Below are positions 1-5,215 of a stretch of 5,215 bases of DNA, one piece after another. A program made the position numbers and the translations under genes. Within the stretch, counting starts at the first letter, position 1. Every line of letters starts with the position of its first letter. The stretch spans positions 1 through 5,215 of the forward strand of contig JAKSCW010000449.1 in the NCBI GenBank assembly GCA_022360375.1, given 5' to 3'. This DNA is from Balneolales bacterium. Lineage in GTDB: Bacteria > Bacteroidota > Rhodothermia > Balneolales > Balneolaceae. The notes below the pieces were generated by a model, which worked only from the letters and a program-made list of their open reading frames with translations, made no database searches and was not told where the DNA came from.

Positions 1-726
1 AATAACGTTACCCGCATCGATCAGGAACGTGTTATTGAAATTTATACTGAATTGGATGGTGTTGATTTAAAAACTGCCTCTGGTGATGCACGAGTTTTAC
101 TCGATGACATTGAATGGCCTGATGGGTATCGATATGCATTGGCTGGTTCAGCAGAAGAACAGGCAGAATCTTTCAATTTCCTGTTAATAGCTTTCCTTAT
201 AGCCGGAATTCTTACATATATGGTTATGGCCTCCCAGTTTGAAAGCTTAATCGAACCTTTCATCATTATTTTCACTATTCCGCTAGCTCTTTCCGGTGTA
301 CTTATCATTTTAGGAATCACGGGCACCAGCATTAGTGTAACATCCATGGTTGGTCTGATTTTGCTTTCGGGAATTGTAGTTAATAATGGGATTGTGATGA
401 TCGATTATATTAAAATACTCCAGGCTCGCGGATTAGATCGTCATGAAGCTATTGTACAAGGAGCAACCCGCAGGTTACGGCCAATACTGATGACCGCGTT
501 TACTACAATCCTGTCTATGGTACCACTTGCGCTTGAGTTGGGAGCCGGATCAGAAACCTGGAGCCCAATGGCCAGAACGGTAATAGGCGGTTTAACTATG
601 AGTACTATCCTGATGCTTTTTGTAGTACCAAGCATTTATAACCTGATGAATAAAGGAGTAGCAAAACTTGGGTTTGATGCTATCCATAAAGAAGACCCGT
701 TAAAGAACCAAGAGGTTAGCGTATGA
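1..726 (+). CDS. RND (HAE1/AcrB-type) efflux transporter, C-terminal part, 5'-truncated by window edge
   Basis: Frame 1 is open from the first base to TGA at 724-726, giving 241 residues of a protein that begins outside the window. RND pumps are usually about 1,030 residues, so roughly three quarters is missing. What is visible is the end of the second periplasmic porter region (a DGYRYALAG segment near residue 41, as in AcrB-family proteins) and then transmembrane helices 8-12, near residues 60-77, 84-105, 115-136, 160-180 and 190-213. TM10 reads GIVVNNGIVMIDY, with N128 where AcrB has the relay lysine K940. The start of TM11 has the conserved RPILMT motif (R160, T165), matching AcrB R971 and T978. 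The protein should sit in the inner membrane and export substrates by proton antiport with a membrane-fusion protein and a TolC-like channel, neither seen here. An internal TTG at 52 is not a believable start, because homology continues upstream of it. Substrate cannot be told. Confidence 0.93.
   Translation, partial: NNVTRIDQERVIEIYTELDGVDLKTASGDARVLLDDIEWPDGYRYALAGSAEEQAESFNFLLIAFLIAGILTYMVMASQFESLIEPFIIIFTIPLALSGVLIILGITGTSISVTSMVGLILLSGIVVNNGIVMIDYIKILQARGLDRHEAIVQGATRRLRPILMTAFTTILSMVPLALELGAGSETWSPMARTVIGGLTMSTILMLFVVPSIYNLMNKGVAKLGFDAIHKEDPLKNQEVSV
711..715 (+). promoter_or_regulatory. Ribosome binding site of the second RND gene, inside the first
   Basis: AGAGG lies 7 bases before the ATG at 723, within the last codons of the upstream RND gene. 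With the ATGA stop/start overlap it suggests translational coupling, so that the two transporter subunits are made in linked amounts. Confidence 0.6.
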
Positions 727-3700
727 AAAAATTCAGCTTATCAAAAGGTATCGTTAAACGTCCCATTACTGTGGTAATGTGTACCATTGTTGTGATTAGT
801 TTCGGGATTTTTTCCCTTACCAATTTAAAAGTTACGCTTTTTCCCAGCCTGAATATCCCCATACTCGCTATTTCAACAAACTATCAGAATGTAGCGCCTG
901 AGGATATTGACCGTATTCTTGTGCAGCCTATTGAGGGTGCTGTTTCTGCTATTGAAGGGATTGAATCATTAGAAGCAAGTGTGAGCAGAGGCAGTGCATT
1001 TATCCGAATGCGTTTATATGAGGGAACAGATGTGCGAACAACAGAACTGAAAGTTCAAAAAGCCATCGACCAAATCCGCGATCAGCTTCCTGAACAAGCT
1101 GGTGACCCGATTATTTTCCAGTTCGACCCGGAAAACAGACCCATTATGCAATTAAGCATCAATTCATCTCTTAAGGGGCTCGATGAGCTAAGAAATCTTG
1201 CCATCGAGGTGGTTGAACCTAGCCTTGAACGAATTGTAGGGTTAGCTTCTGCGGATACCAGAGGTGGGTTAGAGCGCAGAATTTATGTGGATGTCTCTCC
1301 AATGAAATTGGCTCAACACAATATTGTTCCACAGGAAATTGAAAATGCCATCAGCGGTAACAACACGCAACTGCCCATGGGGAATGTGATTGCGAATAAT
1401 ATCAGCTATAGTGTTCGTGCTGAATCGATGTACCAAACGGTTGACGAGATCAAGAAAACGATTATTAAAACCTCAGAGAACGGTGTTCCCATACGAGTTC
1501 AGGATGTAGCCGACGTATCTGATGGGTTCACCGAGGTATCGAGCCTGATTAACGTAAATGGAAATAATAGTGTTTCCATAGAGGTGCAGAAGAACTCAGA
1601 CGCAAATACGCTGGATGTTGTAAATGCTGTTCGGGAAATTATTCCGGAGGTAAATGCCAAACTTCCTCCGGGAGTTAACCTTCAGATTTTATCAGACGAG
1701 GGGCGTTCTATAGATGAATCCATAAATAATCTTGCACAATCGTCTGTAATAGCTCTGCTCGTTGTGGTTTTAGTGGTACTGGTTTTTATGGGAGGATGGC
1801 GTATATCACTGGTAGTTGCTATTTCTATCCCTATTTCAATCTGTGCAAGCTTTGCAATAATGTATGCAACAGGGCTCACTCTGAATATATTCACAATTTC
1901 TGCACTTGCGTTAGCTATTGGATTACTTGTAGATAATGCCATTGTTGTAGCCGAAAGTATTGCCCGAAAAATGGAAGACGGACTAAACCGGTTCGATGCG
2001 GCTATTACAGGCACGAACGAAGTAGTTGGACCTTTGCTGGGTTCTACGTTAACTACATTGGGTGTTTTTCTGCCAATCACTTTAATTACGGGTATTCAGG
2101 GAGCTTTATTCAGGGAGTTTGCCCTTACCATCAGCTTTGCGATCGCTATTTCTTTCATAACATCCATTGTTGTAGTGCCCGTAATTGCCGTTTTAACATT
2201 ACGCGTAGATCAACTAACCAAGCGCGGTTTCATTTTCTCTGCCATGCATAAACTCGAAACAGGATATGGAATCGGGTTAAACTGGCTGCTTCATAAGAAA
2301 TGGATTCCAACTATTACACTTTTTGCCATTGTAGGAGGATGCTTTTATTTGTTTGTAAACATCCCCAAAGAAGGGTTTCCCGAATCAGATTCCGGGGAAA
2401 TTGATGTCGATATCACTCTACAGGAGGGAACAAAACTTGTTAAAACTGTAGAGGTGATGGAGCAGTTCGAGGATATACTCTTACAAAAACCAGAAGTTGA
2501 AACTGTTATTTCTTCTATCGGCAGAAGCCGCTGGACCCAACAGAGTAACCGGGGCAGATTTACCGTTCAGTTGAAGCCTGTTGATGATCGTGAAATTACG
2601 AGTAATGAAGTAGCCGCGGCGATTCGGCAGGAACTTGTTTCTCCCGGTGTGAATGTAAGAGCCAGCGTTGAAGGCGGCGGATTCAATTTTGGTAACAGAG
2701 GGTTTAGCTTTGGTGGTGGTTCAATCCGCTTAAGCTTGATAGGACCTGAAATGGAAGAGCTCTTAAAAGTTTCAAACCAAATTGAAGACAAACTCCTCGA
2801 CGACCCTAATATCACTTCAGTTGATAATGGCCGGACAGACCCCACTCCCGAACTTCAGTTCATCGTAGATCGGAACCGGGTTGGATTATTGGGTGCAGGA
2901 GTATCGCAGGTAGCTGGAAATTTAAGAACTCAAACTTTGGGAAATCAGGCAGGGTTTTTCCGGGCAGATGGAAGAGAAATTCCAATTGAAGTACGAACGG
3001 CAAAAGACCAATTAACTTCCCGGGAAGATTTATTCGATTTAGAAGTACTACAATATGAAGATCAACGGGTGCCAATTGTCGCGGTGGGTGAATTCATGGA
3101 AACCAAAGGCGTTGATTCCTACAGTAAAAGGAACAGAGAAATTTTGCTGGATGTAAATATCAGATTTAACGGAGATTCTAATGAATACCGCGCCCTTATT
3201 ACTGAATTCATTAACAACGAAGTAATTATGCCTGAAGGTTATCGCTATGAATTTACCGGAGCTACTTTTGAAACTCAGCAAAGTAACCGGCAATTCTTAT
3301 TTGCCGGAATTGCCGCTCTTATACTCATGTTTATGATCATGGCTTCCTTATTCGAAAACTTCCGTGACCCTTTTGTTATTTGGTTTTGCATACCCATGGC
3401 TTTATTTGGAGCAATAGCAGGACTTTCATTGTTGGGTGACCCTTTAAGCACAACTGGAAATATCGGGTTATTAATGCTAGTGGGTATCATCCTTAACAAT
3501 GGCATTGTATTAGTTGATTATATGCACCTGCGAACACGAAAATATTCATTTGACCTTACCCCGAATTCTGACTTTCTCGATCATATTTTGCAAGCATGCA
3601 AACGCAGAATGCGGCCGATTCTTCTTACTGCGATTACTACGATATGTTCGATGATACCCCTGTCTCTTGAACTTGGCGCCGGAGCCGAGATTTGGTCACC

Positions 3701-3848
3701 ACTAGCAAAAACTGTGATTTTTGGTTTGTTGTTTGGCGTTGTATTCACTTTGTTTATAACCCCATGTATATCCGTTGGTCTTAAACAGATTACTGTTTGG
3801 ATAGGCTCACTATTCAGGCGCGAAAAAGTACATTTACAAACAGCTTAA
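723..3848 (+). CDS. RND (HAE1/AcrB-type) multidrug efflux transporter permease, complete
   Basis: This is a full-length RND permease of 1041 residues, normal for the family. TM1 is near residues 14-32, after a short basic N-terminus with the usual KRPITV. The first periplasmic domain spans about 33-337 and TM2-TM7 fall near 340-358, 363-386, 390-412, 436-457, 466-493 and 528-546. The second periplasmic domain spans about 547-856 and TM8-TM12 fall near 858-877, 884-905, 913-934, 964-986 and 993-1020. TM4 carries GLLVDNAIVV, so D404 matches AcrB D407 while N405 replaces D408. TM10 carries GIILNNGIVLVDY, with N925 in place of the AcrB lysine K940. R964 and T969 match R971 and T978. The heavy-metal (CusA) group is less likely, since the sequence resembles drug-type HAE1 pumps. 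A Gly/Phe-rich stretch at 651-666 lies in the second periplasmic domain. The start is fixed by the 4-base overlap with the upstream RND gene, an upstream AGAGG and the expected N-terminus. Substrate is unknown; bile salts, drugs, dyes or lipids are all possible. Confidence 0.96.
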   Translation: MKKFSLSKGIVKRPITVVMCTIVVISFGIFSLTNLKVTLFPSLNIPILAISTNYQNVAPEDIDRILVQPIEGAVSAIEGIESLEASVSRGSAFIRMRLYEGTDVRTTELKVQKAIDQIRDQLPEQAGDPIIFQFDPENRPIMQLSINSSLKGLDELRNLAIEVVEPSLERIVGLASADTRGGLERRIYVDVSPMKLAQHNIVPQEIENAISGNNTQLPMGNVIANNISYSVRAESMYQTVDEIKKTIIKTSENGVPIRVQDVADVSDGFTEVSSLINVNGNNSVSIEVQKNSDANTLDVVNAVREIIPEVNAKLPPGVNLQILSDEGRSIDESINNLAQSSVIALLVVVLVVLVFMGGWRISLVVAISIPISICASFAIMYATGLTLNIFTISALALAIGLLVDNAIVVAESIARKMEDGLNRFDAAITGTNEVVGPLLGSTLTTLGVFLPITLITGIQGALFREFALTISFAIAISFITSIVVVPVIAVLTLRVDQLTKRGFIFSAMHKLETGYGIGLNWLLHKKWIPTITLFAIVGGCFYLFVNIPKEGFPESDSGEIDVDITLQEGTKLVKTVEVMEQFEDILLQKPEVETVISSIGRSRWTQQSNRGRFTVQLKPVDDREITSNEVAAAIRQELVSPGVNVRASVEGGGFNFGNRGFSFGGGSIRLSLIGPEMEELLKVSNQIEDKLLDDPNITSVDNGRTDPTPELQFIVDRNRVGLLGAGVSQVAGNLRTQTLGNQAGFFRADGREIPIEVRTAKDQLTSREDLFDLEVLQYEDQRVPIVAVGEFMETKGVDSYSKRNREILLDVNIRFNGDSNEYRALITEFINNEVIMPEGYRYEFTGATFETQQSNRQFLFAGIAALILMFMIMASLFENFRDPFVIWFCIPMALFGAIAGLSLLGDPLSTTGNIGLLMLVGIILNNGIVLVDYMHLRTRKYSFDLTPNSDFLDHILQACKRRMRPILLTAITTICSMIPLSLELGAGAEIWSPLAKTVIFGLLFGVVFTLFITPCISVGLKQITVWIGSLFRREKVHLQTA

Positions 3849-3907
3849 ATACGGTGCTTAGTGGTATTTGGAACATGTTTTAAGTATTCTTAGTTAAAGA
3901 AACCATG

Positions 3908-3914
3908 AAAGGAG
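3908..3914 (+). promoter_or_regulatory. Strong ribosome binding site of the YtxH gene
   Basis: AAAGGAG ends 6 bases before the ATG at 3921, a near-ideal Shine-Dalgarno sequence and spacing. It fixes the start of the small gene and suggests that it is well translated. Confidence 0.85.
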
Positions 3915-3920
3915 ATCATT

Positions 3921-4214
3921 ATGAGTAAGACAGGAAATTTTATTGCCGGATTGTTAACCGGGGCGATGGCAGGAACAGTTTTGGCGTTGCTATACGCTCC
4001 TGATACTGGAAAAAATACCCGGGACCGGTTGTCATATCGATTGAGCAACTACAGAGATGAGTTAAATGAACTAATTTCAGAACTTCGAAAAGAGAAACAA
4101 AAGCTTGTTTCAGAGGCCAAAGAAAAGGGAGAAAAAGTAGTTTCAGAGGCTAAAGAAAAAGCAGAAAGTTTGATCAAAGAGGCAGAAGGTTTACTTGAAT
4201 CCATTGAAAAGTAG
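3921..4214 (+). CDS. YtxH domain-containing small membrane protein
   Basis: The product has 97 residues. Residues 5-25 form one hydrophobic, glycine-rich membrane segment (FIAGLLTGAMAGTVLALLYA), followed at once by APDTGKNTRDRL. That pattern of a Gly-rich helix and then AP-x-(S/T)GK-x-(T/S)R is the signature of the YtxH family (Pfam PF12732). From about residue 35 on, the protein is a highly charged Lys/Glu-rich helix, probably a coiled coil, with an 11-residue repeat: LVSEAKEKGEK, VVSEAKEKAES and LIKEAEGLLES. The family is named after Bacillus subtilis YtxH, a general-stress protein. Its molecular function is not well defined, and an envelope or stress role here is inference. The gene lies 72 bases after the RND operon and 16 bases before the lipoprotein gene. 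Its strong ribosome binding site suggests good expression, but no convincing promoter was found. Length is normal for the family. Confidence 0.88.
   Translation: MSKTGNFIAGLLTGAMAGTVLALLYAPDTGKNTRDRLSYRLSNYRDELNELISELRKEKQKLVSEAKEKGEKVVSEAKEKAESLIKEAEGLLESIEK
4107..4172 (+). repeat. Two tandem 33-bp units coding the 11-residue repeat of the YtxH protein
   Basis: Units at 4107-4139 and 4140-4172 match at 26 of 33 bases by hand count. Each starts with gtttcagaggc and codes V-S-E-A-K-E-K-(G/A)-E. The match at DNA level, including the same Val, Ser and Glu codons, points to duplication of a 33-bp unit rather than only convergent Lys/Glu richness. A third, more diverged protein-level unit (LIKEAEGLLES) follows. 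Confidence 0.8.
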
Positions 4215-4230
4215 TACCGCCCGGTAGGTA

Positions 4231-5215
4231 ATGAAATTTGCTAAGTATCTGCTTATAAGTTGTACTTATATCTTCGTTGCAGGTGCATGTGAAGAAGAGA
4301 ATACGCCGGATATTTTCTCTTTGAATATTTCTATTACTCCCGAGAACTCCGGAACAGTTATTCCTTCACAGGAGCTACGGGTAGTTGCCGGAGAAGAACT
4401 GCAGGTGCTTGCAATGTCTGAAGAGGGGTATGGTTTTCTGGAATGGACTGGCTCTATTTCTTCCACTGAAAACCCCTTATCAGTAGTTATAACTCAAGAT
4501 TTAGATTTAACAGCTAATTTCCTGTTAAAGAATTACCCACTCACTACTTCTGTACTGGGAAGCGGAACCATCACAGAAACCATAGTTAACTCCAAAACCG
4601 ATTACGACCATGGCACCATTGTTCAGTTGCAGGCAGTACCCGATGACGGGTGGACATTTGTAGAATGGTCAGGTGATACTACCGGAGACGATGAAATTAT
4701 CCAGGTAACGGTTACTTCAGCATTAAGTATTACCGCAATATTTGAAGTTGATACCGTTCATCCAGTTCCGGTAGAAAAAACCAACAATACTAAGATATAT
4801 ATGCATTATATGCCTTGGTTTCAGAGTGGACCATACGACGGGTTCTGGGGCACCCATTGGACGATGAATAACCGTAATCCTGAAAATATTGCCGATGGTC
4901 AGAGAGATATTGCTTCTCATTTCTATCCATTAATAGGCCCTTATTCCAGCAGAGATCCGGACGTAGCCGAATACCACTTACTATTGATGAAATATTCCGG
5001 AATAGATGGAATACTAATTGATTGGTACGGAACCTACGATGTAAACGATTATAAATTAAACCTTGAGGGTTCAGAGAATATCATAAGCTTAGTAGATGAA
5101 GTTGGACTCACTTTCGGAATCGTTTATGAGGATAGAACCACTGCGGCTGTTGTAAATGCCGGTGAAGCAACCACCAAAATAGAAGCCGCTACTCAGGATT
5201 TCAATTACATCAATG
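4231..5215 (+). CDS. Probable lipoprotein with InlB-like repeats and a GH71/99-like domain, 3'-truncated by window edge
   Basis: The frame starting at ATG 4231 stays open to the window end, giving 328 residues and one spare base. The start is well bounded: an in-frame TAG lies at 4225-4227, and the ATG opens a signal peptide (MKFAKYLLIS and on). Residues 16-20, VAGAC, form an acceptable lipobox with C20 as the likely lipidated cysteine, followed by EEEN. Residues 31-97 and 102-171 are two related beta-rich repeats with the GYGFLEWTGS and GWTFVEWSGDT motifs typical of divergent InlB B-repeats (Pfam PF18998 type). A short linker leads to a domain from about residue 188 with HYMPWFQSG, FWGTHWT, SHFYPLIGPYSSRDP, LLMKYSGIDGILIDWYG and GIVYEDR, resembling glycoside hydrolase 71/99-like proteins of Bacteroidota. 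E300 of YEDR might be an active-site acid, but this is a guess. The likely role is polysaccharide or glycan breakdown at the outer membrane; substrate is unknown. The ribosome binding site is poor (GGTAGGTA directly before ATG). No SusC/SusD or other carbohydrate genes are visible beside it. Confidence 0.8.
   Translation, partial: MKFAKYLLISCTYIFVAGACEEENTPDIFSLNISITPENSGTVIPSQELRVVAGEELQVLAMSEEGYGFLEWTGSISSTENPLSVVITQDLDLTANFLLKNYPLTTSVLGSGTITETIVNSKTDYDHGTIVQLQAVPDDGWTFVEWSGDTTGDDEIIQVTVTSALSITAIFEVDTVHPVPVEKTNNTKIYMHYMPWFQSGPYDGFWGTHWTMNNRNPENIADGQRDIASHFYPLIGPYSSRDPDVAEYHLLLMKYSGIDGILIDWYGTYDVNDYKLNLEGSENIISLVDEVGLTFGIVYEDRTTAAVVNAGEATTKIEAATQDFNYIN
4321..4743 (+). repeat. Two InlB-type (divergent B-repeat) domains within the lipoprotein
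   Basis: The segment 4321-4521 codes the first copy (residues 31-97) and 4534-4743 the second (residues 102-171). Each runs as a beta strand with SGT or SGTIT, a central strand with V-x-x-G or HGT and L-Q, then G-(Y/W)-x-F-(L/V)-E-W-(T/S)-G and a final strand ending in (T)A-(N/I)-F. The copies are clear at protein level but diverged at DNA level. Such repeats are usually extracellular spacers or adhesive modules that hold a catalytic domain away from the cell surface. Confidence 0.75.

Noticed and set aside
1682..2080. 132-codon open frame on the minus strand inside the RND gene, and the other minus-strand frames in the window
   Set aside because: They lie opposite well-supported genes, have no recognisable domains and look like shadows of the plus-strand coding.
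3847..3869. Inverted repeat AAATAC / GTATTT with an 11-base loop right after the RND stop codon
   Set aside because: The 6-bp stem is almost all A/T, the loop is long and no T tract follows, so it is not a credible intrinsic terminator.
3872..3879. Palindrome AACATGTT in the gap before the YtxH gene
   Set aside because: An 8-bp palindrome is expected by chance, and there is no second copy or identifiable promoter for it to act on.
3868..3890. Possible promoter TTGGAA ... TATTCT before the YtxH gene
   Set aside because: The spacing is only 11 bases and each box matches the sigma-70 consensus at 4 of 6. The Bacteroidota TAnnTTTG element was also not found clearly.
3905..3928. Seven-codon ORF (MKGDHYE) overlapping the YtxH start
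   Set aside because: It has no ribosome binding site of its own and its second to fourth codons form the Shine-Dalgarno region of the YtxH gene, so it is most likely chance.
4215..4226. Small inverted repeat TACCG-CC-CGGTA between the YtxH and lipoprotein genes
   Set aside because: The loop is too short for a stable 5-bp stem and no T tract follows. It might slightly mask the weak ribosome binding site, but this cannot be supported.
4231..4263. Alternative lipobox LLISC with Cys11 in the lipoprotein signal
   Set aside because: It would leave only ten residues before the cysteine, too short for a signal peptide; VAGAC with Cys20 fits better.

Overview
The window carries four same-strand (+) genes and is almost fully coding. 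Base composition is moderate (roughly low-40s % G+C by eye). Tandem HAE1-type RND pumps, a YtxH protein, and a lipoprotein joining InlB-like repeats to a GH71/99-like domain together suggest a Gram-negative bacterium of the Bacteroidota/Balneolota (FCB) kind. That placement is inference; no rRNA or other marker gene is present.

Layout. Positions 1-726 hold the C-terminal quarter of an RND inner-membrane transporter whose start lies left of the window. Its stop codon overlaps the start of a second, complete RND transporter (723-3848, 1041 residues) by 4 bases (ATGA), so the two are an operon pair. A 72-base gap without a convincing terminator follows. Next is a 97-residue YtxH-type small membrane protein (3921-4214) with a strong ribosome binding site and an 11-residue repeat in its coiled-coil tail. 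After 16 bases a lipoprotein gene begins at 4231 and runs off the right edge. Its product has a lipoprotein signal peptide, two InlB-type repeats and the start of a glycoside hydrolase 71/99-like domain.

How they work together. The two RND proteins probably form one or two proton-driven efflux pumps. The membrane-fusion protein and TolC-like outer-membrane channel they need are not in the window and would be expected upstream. The YtxH protein is a probable envelope or stress-associated protein with no visible link to efflux. The lipoprotein looks like a cell-surface or periplasmic carbohydrate-active enzyme. It could share a transcript with the YtxH gene because of the short gap, but nothing ties their functions.

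I saw no RNA gene, mobile element, CRISPR array or origin, and no clear sign of a wholly new system. The points most worth a second look are the overlapping RND pair with altered proton-relay residues, the hendecad repeat in the YtxH protein, and the architecture of the truncated lipoprotein.
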